A DNA stretch of 64,000 nucleotides, taken from NCBI RefSeq assembly GCF_036669915.1, contig NC_089322.1, positions 1,932,501 to 1,996,500 of the forward strand. The letters are read 5' to 3'. The first letter of the stretch is position 1. Each line of letters opens with the position of its first letter. The position numbers and the translations under genes were made by a program. The notes beneath the pieces are model-generated. The model worked only from the letters and a program-made list of their open reading frames with translations. It was not told the DNA's origin and did no database searches. This DNA is from Pocillopora verrucosa. Lineage: Eukaryota; Cnidaria; Anthozoa; Scleractinia; Pocilloporidae. Of the stretch, positions 22,461 through 33,264 are shown in pieces.

Positions 22461-22546
22461 GTTGGCGTTTGTTATAACTTCTTCACTTATCGTCGAGTCT
22501 GGCTGAAGTCAAGTGGTATTCAAAACGGTGTGAGAAGACGAAAGCG

Positions 22547-24410
22547 ATGAAATTTTGTGCGCTCATCTTTCTGGTTTATCTCGCAATTGGTGCTGTTGCT
22601 GGCAAGGAAAACAAACTTTGCCGCCGGATATTGGACAAGTTGTCAGATCTTGAGGACCTGATTAAGAAGAAACAGGCCTGCTGTCCGCCAGGTAAGATGT
22701 AGAAGATCTTTTTTGTCGTTTTAACGTTACTTTTACATCACCGCTTTTTTGGTCCGTCGGTTCTGAATTTCGGCTGGATTAAAAGTTATTGTTAACATAG
22801 TTTGGAATTTTGGTAATTACCCAGTTATGATCGATTGCCTGAAAGTTTTTCTCATCTCCTCAGAGCCAACACCCGCAAGTTCCTGCAAAGAAATATATGA
22901 AAAAGACAGGTAAGGAACGTACGATCGTTAAATTTGTGACTGAACGAGGGTGGGTGGCAAACAAACATATCGTGAAAATCCTTCTGCAAAAAATTGCGCA
23001 CTGTAGGAAAAAAAGCTAAAAGCGCAAAAAAAGAAAAAAATATAAAAATAATTTATGCCAGTTGAGAATTCCACATCTCTTCCCCTTTACATGTAAGGAT
23101 CAGTGTGAGTGATTTAAGAGAGTGTAAACTCGGCTGGATTTGTAAGGTTTCTTCTCTAATATCGTGATGGTGCGGATCTGGGCTCCTGTTTGGCTACACA
23201 TCAAGAGTACAGTTTAAACACCTAAATAGCCTTGTAACAAGCCTTCACCCGTTGGAAATTGTGACATGTCTCCGTCCTGTTAACCCTGATTTTGTTTATC
23301 TCAGTATTATTCTCGCTGACCGTAATAGCGCTGAGCCAAGACTTCCCCGCGTATTCTTTGCGATGTCACGCAGTGCTGCTTCTTTTTTGCGTTGCGTGAC
23401 ATTCCAAAGAACTACCACGTAGGATTCAAAGAATATAACACTCTGATGCTCTCTCATTAGTGCCAGCCCGAACAAGGCGTATAACCTCAAGCTTGGGAAC
23501 AAATATCTGTCTGTGTATTGTTCCATGGATGGGGAACTCGGAGACTGCGGTGGTGGGGGATGGACGCTGGTCATGAAGATTGACGGTGCAAAGGTACAGT
23601 GGAACCCCTCTAACTGGAAACCCTTGGGACCGTAGTTTTTCAAGAATGTCGAATGAAAACTTTGACTCCTTTCTTTCACTCCTGTTTGCTTCCCTTTGTC
23701 TCTTTTAAGTCAGTGAATGTTCTATAGATCATATTAAGGGGCCACGCTAAACCAGCATGCAATACGGACGTAGTGGACACTCTCAGTATTTTCTGGCGCG
23801 AGTTTGATGAAGCACTCATAGAGCGAAGTGAAGCAAAACTGGTGTAATCCCGGATTACTTTAGACACTAACTTAAAAATTGCCTCATCTTGCAGCACAAC
23901 TTCAACTACGATTCAAAAGCGTGGTCTTCCAGGTCTTCAGTGTCTCCCGAAAATGGAGACACGGGGTTGGCTCACTTTGAGACCCTGTTACCAACGTACT
24001 GGAGCACGTCCTTTACCAAGATCTGTCTCGGCATGAAGGTCGATGGAGCAACCAGGTTCTTGCGAGTGAATAGGGCAGCAGCCTCACTGTATGCCCTCAT
24101 TGCTGATGGTCAGTACCGTGCAACCTCCCTGGGTCGTGATGCATGGAAGGGACTGGTTGGTCCCAAAGCCTCCCTCCAGGGCAACTGTAATCGAGAAGGG
24201 TTCAATACGCAGGGAACTTTAAGTAATCGTGCTAAGATGCGAATTGGTATCATTGCTAACGAGCAAAATGATTGTAGTTCCCCTGATTCCAGAATCGGGT
24301 TTGGTGGATGGGGACCGGTAGCCGAAGTCCCGTGTGGAAACGTAGCCAGAGACGGCGGGGACAACGGAGACCAAACCATCAGAGCCTTTGGATACATCTT
24401 CGTTCAGTAA
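22547..24410 (+). CDS. gene A: secreted fibrinogen-like protein, USOMP-5-like
   Basis: Exons 22547-22691, 22864-22909, 23461-23593 and 23895-24410 (TAA) join in frame to 279 aa. Residues 1-19 are a signal peptide (MKFCALIFLVYLAIGAVAG). Next come a short basic helix with LSDLEDLIKKKQ, a Cys pair (ACCPP) and SSCKEIYEKD. From about residue 65 a fibrinogen-related fold begins, with VYCSMDGELGDCG, GGGWTLVMKIDG, LPTYW, KICLGMKV, SLYALIADGQYRATSLGRD, DSRIGFGG and the terminal FGYIFVQ. The layout matches, from memory, the coral 'uncharacterized skeletal organic matrix protein 5' family, so the product is probably exported, perhaps to the skeletal or mucus matrix. Its biochemical role is unknown. It is convergent with gene B, within an inverted repeat. 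Confidence 0.85.
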
Positions 24411-24523
24411 AGACACTGAACTGCTCTTCTCAAGGAAAAAGTTGCACGATATAAAGCATGCTCTTATCTCAGTAATGGGGATTTTAAATGTGGGTTTTTG
24501 CTTTTGCTATTAAATGAAGGGAA

Positions 24524-24529
24524 AATAAA
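24524..24529 (+). terminator. polyadenylation signal of gene A
   Basis: AATAAA about 115 bp after the stop. The same position is kept in gene C (43189-43194) and gene B (26653-26658, - strand). Confidence 0.7.
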
Positions 24530-26652
24530 AGTGGGTCAATGAATCAAAATGATGCCTCTAAATTTGTGTGTTGTAGTTACTCGAAGGAGAATCTATCTTG
24601 TAGGTGTATAACTTTTACTCCCTCTAAGAAGTTGCTTTCCTTAAATCCTATCAATACACTGTCTTTATGGGAGCCTTTTTTTCTCTTGACAACATAATTC
24701 GTTCAGCAAGGGCCAAATTCAAAAAGCTAAAATTACACAAAATAAATGGCAGAAAATGACAGACCTCTCGTTATTTATCGCCTGAAGGAGAGGGGCTGGG
24801 GTCCTCAGACCGAAAAATACAAAAACAATGAATATACTTACCATATCTTTGATTCATCCACTATGTCGTCGAATAGACGCCTAACTCGACCGACTTCCGT
24901 AATCGTCCTGCAGTCCCGTATCCTTTTTATGGGCACAATCAGTAAACAAGCGACAAAACAGTTAGGATCTGATTTGTTTTTCCTGCGCTTCTTTAAACTA
25001 GGAATAGTGTTTTCAAAGCCCTTCATGCTGGAGGGCCGGGGAGGAATAGATTAATTTATTTTCTATCTTCTTTGGTGGCATTTATGAAGAATTTCATTTA
25101 AAAAAATTATCACCTGTAATATATTAGAAATTACGACAAATACGCAAATTTGTAGAGTAATGATGGATTTATTGGATGAGATGTCTACTGAAAAGACAAC
25201 GTTGTGAAAGGAAAAGGATGGACAGTTTTATTTTCATCAAATAACAACCAAAAGTAATGTATACTTTGTTACAGTTGAATGCAAGATTAAAGAGCAGAAA
25301 AAATAGCCGCCGAATACAAGCGACATGAGCTTAATAGAAAAAAGGAAAAAAAATAGAGTCCAAAAAATTTTTGTCCAAAAAATTGCCTTCATCGAGATCA
25401 CCCATTTTCAACGGCTTACCTCTAGAGTTTCGCATACGCGCCTGACTATCGTTTTTGACATCGGTCGCCTAGCAGGAATATTTTGTGCTGGTGAAAAAGA
25501 TAAATTGAACTTGACATTCATTGAACACGCAGCTTTGTGAAAGGAAAATGTTAAACATTTTTACTTTTATCAAATAACAACCAAAAGTAACGGAACATCG
25601 AATGCTCGAAATACAGGGTAACAGTGCGTACAAGAATATTCATATTTAGAAACAAATTACAAGAAACTGAAAACTTATTGACGAAATTGATATCTAGCTC
25701 ACGTCCAAGTTCAAGCTCCGTCATAAACATTAATTATCACGTTTTAAACATTCATGATCCGTGTGGAACGAACGGATCTTTTCCTTTCACGACGTTGCGT
25801 TACAAATTTGCGTATTTGTCGTAATTTCTAATAAATTATAGGTGACAATTTTTTTTTAAATGAAATTCTTCATAAATGCCGCCAAAGAAGATAGAAAATA
25901 AATTAATCTATTCATCCCCGGCCCTCCAGCATGAAGGGCTTTGAAAACACCATTCCTAGTTTAAATTTTTTTGTTCAAATTCACTCAGTGCTTTTTTACA
26001 CCTTCTTCTGAGAAAAAACATCCCCTCAAAAGCGACATGCATGATAACTTGCGTGAAGTGTCAATCAAAACTTAATTATGTTGGGGCCCAGTCTCCGACA
26101 AAATAAGGAACTAGTGTGGGGTCAAGGAGGGTGGCAAATACATACTGAGAAATTATGTTACAAGGACATTTTGCAAAAGAAACGATTTTTGCTTCGAAAG
26201 AAGCGCAGAAAAACAAATCAGGTCCTAACTGTTTTGTCGCTTGTTTACTGATCGTACCCATCGAAAGGATACGGGACTGCAGGTCGATTACGGAAGTCGG
26301 TCGAGGTAGGCGCCTATTCGACGACATGGTGGATGAATCAAAGATATGGTAACTATATTCATTGTTTTTGCATCTTTTGATTTGAGGACCCCAGCCCCTC
26401 TCCTTCAGGCGATAAATAACGAGAGGTCTGTCATTTTCTGCCATTTATTTTGTGTAATTTTAGTTTTTAGAATTTAGCCCTTGCTGAACGAATTATGTTG
26501 TTAAGAGAAAAAAAGGCTCCCATAAAGACAGTGTATTGATATGATTTAAGTAAAGCAACTTCGTGGAGGGAGTAAAAATTATACACCACCACCTCCTTCG
26601 AGTAACTACCACACACAAATTAAGAAGCATCATTTTGATTCATTGACCCACT
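24530..26652. other. inner arms and spacer of the A/B inverted repeat
   Basis: No gene. The open frames at 24746 (+) and 26444 (-), both starting MAENDRPLVIYRLKERG, are the two inverted copies of one sequence downstream of the genes. A third copy at 43412 keeps the frame only partly. No homologue is recognised, so coding is unproven. 25160-25800 is an AT-rich spacer that reappears at 59820-60480. Confidence 0.5.
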
Positions 26653-26658
26653 TTTATT
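26653..26658 (-). terminator. polyadenylation signal of gene B
   Basis: AATAAA on the - strand about 115 bp beyond the gene B stop. Confidence 0.65.
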
Positions 26659-27429
26659 TTCCCTTCATTTAATAGCAAAAGCAAAAACCCACATTTAAAA
26701 TCCCCATTACTGAGATAAGAGCATGCTTTATGTCATATGCAGCTTTTTCCTTGAGCAGAGCAGTTCAGTGTCTTTACTGAACGAAGATGTATCCGAAGGC
26801 TCTGATGGTTTGGTCTCCGTTGTCCCCGCCGTGCCTGGCTACGTTTCCACACGGGACTTCGGCTACCGATCCCCATCCACCAAACCCGATTCTGGAATCA
26901 GGGGAATTACATTCATTTTGCTCGTTAGCGATGATACCAATTCGCATCTTAGCATGAGTACTTAAAGTTCCCCGCGTATTGAACCCTTCTCGATTACAGT
27001 TGCGCTGGAGGGAGGCTTTGGGACCAACCAGTCCCTTCCATGCATCTCGACCCAGGGAGGTTGCACGGTACTGACCATCAGCAATGAGGGCATACAGTGA
27101 GGTTGCTGCCTTATCCACTCGCAAGAACCTGTTTACTCCATCGACCTTCATGCCGAGACAGATCTTGGTAAAGGACGTGCGCCAGTACGTTGGTAACAAG
27201 GTCTCCAAGTTATCCAACCCCGTGTCTCCATTTTCGGGAGAGACTGAAGACATTGAAGACCACGCTTTTGAATCGTAACTAAAGGTGTGCTGCGAGAAAA
27301 AGAAAATTTTCAACTTAGTATCCAGTGCATTGGAGAAAAGGCAATTTTTAAGCTAGTGTCTATAGCAATCCGGGATTGCACCAGTATCGCTTCTCTTTGC
27401 TCTAGGATTGCTCCATCAAACTCGCGCCA

Positions 27430-28681
27430 ATCTCTCACCAGGTCAGGTGCCTTAATAGAGGAATTTTCAACTGAATGTCGAAAGTAATCCGAGATTTCAT
27501 TGGTTTGCTTTACCTCGCATTGTGATTGGTCCAGAAATTAAAAATCGCGCCACTCAACCGATCAGATGTAAAACTAACACTATACACATCTTGGTCGCCT
27601 GCGTTTTCCCGCGCTTTAGGCAGTTTGGTTGTTTTTACTTTGAGTTTTCATTGGCTGTCCGGGATATTTTTTTTCTTTTGATTGGCCGTTGTGATTAATT
27701 TGGTTTTGGTTTTACGACACTGAAAACTAAACTAAATCGCTCATAATGGACGACGTTTCCGGTCTGCAGAACAGAACCAAAGACAAAATTGAAGAATTTG
27801 TAAGACGGCCAAACAGCTACGTTAAGCCACGATCAAGACAATATATATTCTCTTGCCACGATACAATCACTATTCACGGAAGAAATATCAGACTCAGAAA
27901 TTATGTACTCGACAAAAGTGTACAAAAGCAAAAGATTTAACAGGGACTCGATCCTTGACGTCGAAACGTATTACAAAGAGATAGAGACCTTCGAATACTT
28001 AAATATTTATTCGTACCAGTGAAACGCCGGTGTCATTCATCAGGCGCAAAGAAAGGATTCATAAAAGAAGTGCTTCGCCTCCTACGAATAAATTCGTCAC
28101 ACTCCACTTTTAATAAAAACAAGAAGCGTTTCAAAATACGCTTAAATATAAAAAGAATAATGAAAGGAAATTTTGGAGAAATGCATCTCTGAATTTTATC
28201 CAACCGGGAGAGAAAGGTTACTCAAAAACTTCCATGGAATTAAACTTGCGATGGATTATAAATGTTTCCCCGTTTGACGGTCTTTCAAGTGCCGAGAGGA
28301 GCCTTCTGTTTGATTATCCTGCGAAATGCTGTCTAGCAGGGCCTCAAAGGACTCGCTGTTTGTTTTCTTGCCTTATTCCAAGGCTTTTAGAATTGATCTA
28401 ACAAACCATATAATATGGTGGCTTTCCATTGTGCAGGACGGCCTCTTTTCGATGGCTTCATTTTCGCAAATACGAAACAAACACGACAAATAGCAAGAGA
28501 AATCATGTTACTGCTTTTAATAATGTACATGAAAAAAAAACATCACAGAGGTCAAGGCAGACGAACTTTCAAAGCGTGCACGCGCTATTTGTAATTTGCA
28601 CTCCTGTTACAGCTTTGCACTCGTGTTAAATGAGAATGCATTTGTTTTCAGCCAATTAGAAGCGCAAGTAGATTATTATAC
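27430..28681 (+). mobile_element. 1.25-kb insertion in intron 3 of gene B
   Basis: Comparison with gene A intron 3 places the insert exactly between ..attttctg and gcgcgagtttgatg. It starts with a CCAAT-rich segment (27500-27725), then a + strand frame of 64 codons from 27746 (MDDVSGLQNRTKDKIEEF). A degenerate stretch follows, with GFIKEVLRLLRINSSHS and, in another frame, NRERKVTQKLP, which resemble the tail of Penelope/LINE-type polyproteins. It is probably a truncated retroelement. The same insert is in gene D at 62410-63663, where the short frame stops after 44 codons. Confidence 0.55.
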
Positions 28682-29454
28682 AGAAAATACTGAGAATGTT
28701 CACTAAGCCTGCATTGCATCCTGGTTGAGCGAAGACCTTCATGTGCTCCATAAAACATTCACTGATTTAAGAGAGACAATGGGAAACAAGCAGGAGTGAG
28801 AGAAACGAATCAAAGTTTTCATTCGTTACATTCGAAAAACAATGAGTTGGTAGGGTTTTGGAACCTTGAACATGTTTGAAATACCTTTGCACCGTCAGTC
28901 TTCATGACCAGCGTCCATCCCCCACCACCGCAGTCTCCAAGCTCCCCGCTCATGGAACAGTACACAGACACATCTTTATCGCCTAGCTTGAGGTCATACG
29001 CCTTGTTTGGGCTGTCACTAATAAGAGAGTATCAGTGTGTTATGTTCTTTGAATCCTACGCGGTAGTTCTTTGGAATGTCACGCAACGCAAAAAAGAAGC
29101 AGCGCAGCGTGACATCGTAAAGAATACGTGCGGAGAAGTTTTTTCTTGGCTATTGCGGTCAATGGGAATACTACTGAGATAAGCAAAATCAGGGTTAATA
29201 GGACGGAGACGTCTTAAAATTTCCAACGGGTGAGGGCTTGTTACATGTGCACCCACACAGGAGCTCAGAGCCGCGCTAGCAGGATATCAGAGAACAAAAC
29301 CGACAAATCCAGTCTACTTTATATTCTCTTGAATCACTCACACAATTCCTGGTATCGATTAGGAAAAATATAATTCACTAGATAAAATCCGGAACTCTCT
29401 GAGACATAATAGTACATAATTTATTCATCTTTCTTTTCTGAGAACAGTCAATAG

Positions 29455-29640
29455 TCAGCGCCAGGTTGGAAGGGGGAAAGAGAAGGTGGGCGGGGGGGGG
29501 GGAATGTCGGAGAGTTAGGGCGGAACACAGGGTTTTTAAAGGGCAACAGAGGGAGGGGGGTGGTCAGTCTACGCTATCAGAGTATAAAAGGGAGGGTCAT
29601 CAGATAACCACAGAGCCTGAGGGGGCTACAACTTGCATAA
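29455..29640 (+). repeat. G-rich repeat copy in gene B intron 2
   Basis: gggcggaacacagggttttt, agagtataaaagggaggg and ccacagagcctgaggg are related to the 14230-14565 repeat. The region is followed by a T-rich tract to 29720. Confidence 0.45.
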
Positions 29641-30284
29641 ATTATTCTGCGTTCAAATTTTGCATGCATGTTTTTTTTTCTTTCTTTCTTTGTTTTTTGT
29701 TTTTTTTTTTTTCTAGGTTTTTATAACTTTTTTTTCTCTCGCGCATTTTCTTGTAGAAGGATTTTCACGATATGTTTGTTTGCTACCCACCCTCGCTCAG
29801 GCACAAATTTAACGATCGTTCGTTCCTTACCTGTCGTGGTCGTATATTTCTTTGCAGGAATTTCCAGACGGGACGGGCTCTACGGGTTTGAGATGAGAAA
29901 GCTATTAGGCTGATGAGTGCAATCAATCATAACTGGATAAATGTGAATATTCCAAACTATGTTAACAATAACTTTTAATCCGACCAAAATTCAGAATCGA
30001 CGGACCAACAAAGCAGTGACGTTAAAAACAACAGAAACGATCTTCTACATCTTACTTGGTTCACAGCAGTCCTGTTTCTTGTTAATCAGGTCCTCAAGAT
30101 CTGACAACTTGTCCAATATTTGGCTGCAAAGTTTTTTTTCTTGCCAGCAACAGCACCAATTGCGAGATAAACCAGAAAGATGAGTGCACAAAGTTTCATC
30201 GCTTTCGTCTTCTTACACTGTCTTGAATACCACTTGATTTCAGCCAGACTCGACGATAAGTGAGGAAGTTATAACAAACGCCAA

Positions 30285-30292
30285 ATTATATA
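30285..30292 (-). promoter_or_regulatory. TATA-like box of gene B
   Basis: TATATAAT on the - strand, 86 bp upstream of the ATG at 30199, in the same context as the boxes of genes A and C. Confidence 0.55.
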
Positions 30293-30494
30293 CACATGAA
30301 TCGCCGCTGACATTTACTACAATTTCACCGTACTCGAGTTTATAGTCAAGCCTTATGCTTTGTTGCGAGAATTTCTACATTCATCAGACTTTAACTTTAA
30401 CCAACTGACCGATAGCAATTCTGATTCATAGTGGTATTCATGCTGTAGACGAAATTCGAATAGCCATGGATACTGACGACTGGAGAGCCAATGT

Positions 30495-30978
30495 AATTTG
30501 TCAAATCTTTCAAGCCAAATGATAATGAAAAACGTGATGCATGTAGGCCAAAATTAATGCGACACGTGAAATTTCCTTTAAGGCGAGTGTTATTCCTACG
30601 TAAAGTTAGGTAAGAAATTTATCAAATCTTTCAAGCCAAATAATGATGGCAAACGTAATGCGTGTTTAAGGCCAAAATTAATGTGACACGTGAAATTTCC
30701 GTTAAGGCGAGCGTTATTCGTACGTAAAGTTATGTAATTCATTAAATATTTCAAGCCAAATGATAATGGAAAACGCGATGCGTGTTTAGGCCAAAATTAA
30801 TGCGACTCGTCAAATTTCTTTTAAGACGAGCGTTATTCGTACGTAAATTTATGTCGTAATTCATCAAATCTTTCAAGCTAAACGATGATGGTAAACGTCA
30901 TGCGTGTTTACGCTAAAATTAATGAGACAGGTGAAATTTCCTTTAAGGCGAGCGTTATTCGTTCGCGAAGTTATGAAT
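30495..30978. repeat. four tandem ~120-bp units
   Basis: tcaaatctttcaagccaaat marks unit starts at 30501, 30622, 30742 and 30862. Each unit contains ccaaaattaatgcgacacgtg and gcgagcgttattcgtacgtaaag. Units differ by several substitutions, so the array is old. No reading frame runs through it. It stands upstream of gene B, outside the inverted repeat. Confidence 0.85.
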
Positions 30979-32285
30979 CAGCGTGAGGCGTGATTTGCTG
31001 CCTGAAATACAAGTGACCTGTGAATTTCTCTTTCATTTCGTGAAAATCTAAATAGCACACGAGTTTTCCTTTTGAATTTGTGACGTGTGAATTTTCTACA
31101 ATTCGTGCGTGAAACGGGGTCAGGATTTTCCAAAATGATTAATGGCTTTCGGTAAACTAAAGAAATGTAACTTTAATATTTTAAGTGTAGCCAAGGTCAT
31201 TATGATTTAAAATTCATATGAAGATCACTCCTTCCGTTGAAAAATCACGAGCCTTGCAATTTTCCTATATGAGTTCATTGCAAACTTTTCTTTTTAATGC
31301 ACTGATTTCGGTTCATTAGCCTCGGATTCTTTTCCCCAAAGCTCTCGAATTCTCAGATCTGCTCTTAAAGCTAAGGTTTTCAGTCAGAAGATAGTTAAGC
31401 ACGGCTTGACGCTCTCTCAGTTTGTGTCTTGCGGAAGTCTCCGCTCCCCTTAGCAATGTGAAAGGAGCTCTTGTATATCTCCGCACACATGGACCGTGTG
31501 CATCGAACCCAAGAAAGAACCGGATATATAGTATTTTACTTCCACTACGAAAAAGCATTTCATTGCTTCAATTTTTTTCAAATTTTTCCATTGCCTTATG
31601 TAATAGCATATGATCGCTGTCGTTTGAAAAATTGGGATATGGAAGCTGATGTATCACAAAAACTAACAGTACGAGTATCTTTTATTTCATTGCAAAACAT
31701 ATTGTTATAAAACGACAACGACATCACCAGTTGAAAGATAAACCAGACCTTTATCAGTGCAAAACTTGCAGTTTCACTGTTTTGACTGACTCTTGCTTTT
31801 AATCAGACTACGCGATAACTAGAGAGGCTGTTGAAAACTTCGGCCAAAAGCCAGGTAATGATTTGCCTCATACAAGGCATCACCCGCCTTCAGGCCAGCT
31901 TAGCGGATGAAAATGCAAGGGGCTTAACGTCGAGGCTAGTGCCCCGCATGCAGCCTTCAGATGCATCTACTTTTCCGACACCACAGAAAAATTCAACAAG
32001 AAATGGCTTGAGGAAATTCTGGTAGTTCAGAGAGTGGCAGAGACATAATGCATAAAAAAATTGAAGCGTTTAATCGCCTCTTTCTAAACTTCCTTTCGAG
32101 ACTTTCTCAACGAATTCGCTTGCTCCCAGTGAGCAGAATAGCATTTTAAAAAATCACTGCGAATTATCCCGAGGTAAGAGAAGAAACAAGGTGATCACAA
32201 GTAAAGTTTAGGGAGACCTCTGGATTAACAATACGGCTCTCCCTCTGGGTTTTCTTTAAACTTCGCCGCAGGACATTGCTAAAAT
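30979..32285. other. unassigned non-coding region
   Basis: AT-rich DNA with a short complementary frame pair at 31320-31710. No motif, splice pattern or repeat copy supports a gene here. Confidence 0.4.
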
Positions 32286-32314
32286 AACAAATGAATAAAG
32301 GGGGTAAGTTTCAG

Positions 32315-32347
<33 letters not shown>

Positions 32348-32670
32348 TATAGCGGGTAATTTAGTGTTAACAACTGAGTTGAAAACGTAGATTGGCTAGA
32401 GTTCTTGCGGAGTTGCGGAGTTCTTGACGTGTGATGGATGTGAAGATGAATACGCAAAAACGCAAAGACATAGTCATTAAAGCGGTCCACAAAGGCAACG
32501 CAAAACCTTAACTAATTTATTCCTGTTCTCTCGTCTCCATATTCCCACCAATAGCGTCGCTCCACTTTCTGCATATAAACCCACACACAATCCGCTCGAA
32601 ACGTCAGCTTTTTTTACCCCTTACGATGGCCAATTTACGCTTTCAACTCAGTTGTTAACACTAAATTACC
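32286..32670. repeat. Penelope-like element remnant with inverted terminal repeats
   Basis: Left end gtaagtttcagtaaagaaactgtgg .. gtaatttagtgttaacaact and right end cgctcgaaacgtcagc .. cagttgttaacactaaatt are opposed. Between them 32500-32590 (ctcgtctccatattcccacc) matches the 3' untranslated part of the 12198 element. The coding part is gone, and the ribozyme-like core lacks its CTGACGA half. Confidence 0.65.
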
Positions 32671-33168
32671 TGCTATTGTTAAAATAAGATGCGTTACATT
32701 GTAAAACCTAGCAGCATGTGCGTCCTCTAAGGACCTGATTCCGCAAGTTCAACTACTTAAATATTCGTTGTCGGTCACCATGTGGATTTGACTGAGTAAA
32801 CGTCTCAGTTTCTTATTCTGGTTGTCTCTCTTCTTATTACAGACATTATAATATTTTCTGCCTTTTCTTTTTTTTCCCATAGCACTCATCATATTTCATT
32901 TTTCTTTTCTGACTGTCTGATTGGTTATTTTAACCCCATATTTTGCATAAAGTGTTTTCCCTGGGGACTTCTCACGCAAATGAAAATCAAATACTTAGGA
33001 TATTGAGATTCTAGTCTAAATATTCTTGTTACTTTATCAAATATCAATCCTGTATGAATAGCCACAACGTTAAACTCGCTCAAAAACCTTTTCAGACCTA
33101 AGGGCATATTTTCGCCAAACCTAAGGATACTGACACTAAAGAACAACGAACCAACACTATATAATTCT

Positions 33169-33264
33169 ATTCTGTGCAATGCCTGTGATCACGAGTTTAT
33201 AGGACAGATCAAACGTCAGTTTGGTACGCGTTTCAAATCTCACTTAGCAACAAAGCAACTCTAA
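33169..33264 (+). pseudogene. GIY-YIG endonuclease fragment (Penelope-like)
   Basis: The + strand reads ILCNACDHEFIGQIKRQF then GTRFKSHL and TAA. Cys-x2-Cys, an IGQ(T/I)KR core and the R..xH helix fit the start of a GIY-YIG domain. The family's catalytic Tyr is Phe here. Confidence 0.45.

Larger units (their letters stand above)
20723..22546. other. flank of gene A: Penelope end, foldback MITE and promoter
   Basis: No gene. 20560-21300 is a copy of 37395-38105 and 21297-22546 is a copy of 39897-41196, so both belong to the duplicated block. A degraded Penelope-like terminal repeat lies at 21065-21180. A foldback element lies at 21297-21400 (gatgtaaacacgcgagaggt against its inverse). The remainder is AT-rich promoter DNA. 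Confidence 0.7.
26774..30199 (-). pseudogene. gene B: USOMP-5-like paralogue with frameshift in exon 1
   Basis: On the - strand the exons are 30199-30056, 29879-29831, 29017-28885 and 27289-26774 (TAA). Splice sites and phases match gene A, except that exon 2 is 49 nt (one codon more). Exon 1 is 144 nt against 145 in A and C. Just after the signal peptide (MKLCALIFLVYLAIGAVAGK) a run of eight A's is one base short of the frame and leads to a TGA 18 codons on. Exons 2-4 are open and carry GELGDCGGGGWTLVMK and FGYIFVQ. Either the gene is a young pseudogene or the homopolymer is a sequencing error. Intron 3 holds a 1.25-kb insertion also present in gene D. Confidence 0.8.
22420..30330. repeat. 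large inverted repeat carrying genes A and B
   Basis: The left arm (about 22420-25150) and right arm (about 25800-30330) are inverted copies around a ~0.65-kb spacer. The words gaccgacttccgtaatcg and its inverse, and gcaaatttgtag / acaaatttgc at the inner edges, show it. The right arm is longer for two reasons: it has a ~1.25-kb insertion in gene B intron 3, and the left arm lost ~0.2 kb near 24995 that the right arm (25975-26200) and block 2 retain. Confidence 0.8.

Noticed and set aside
31316-31710. Overlapping frames on both strands
   Set aside because: Neither has motifs, splice support or repeat conservation.
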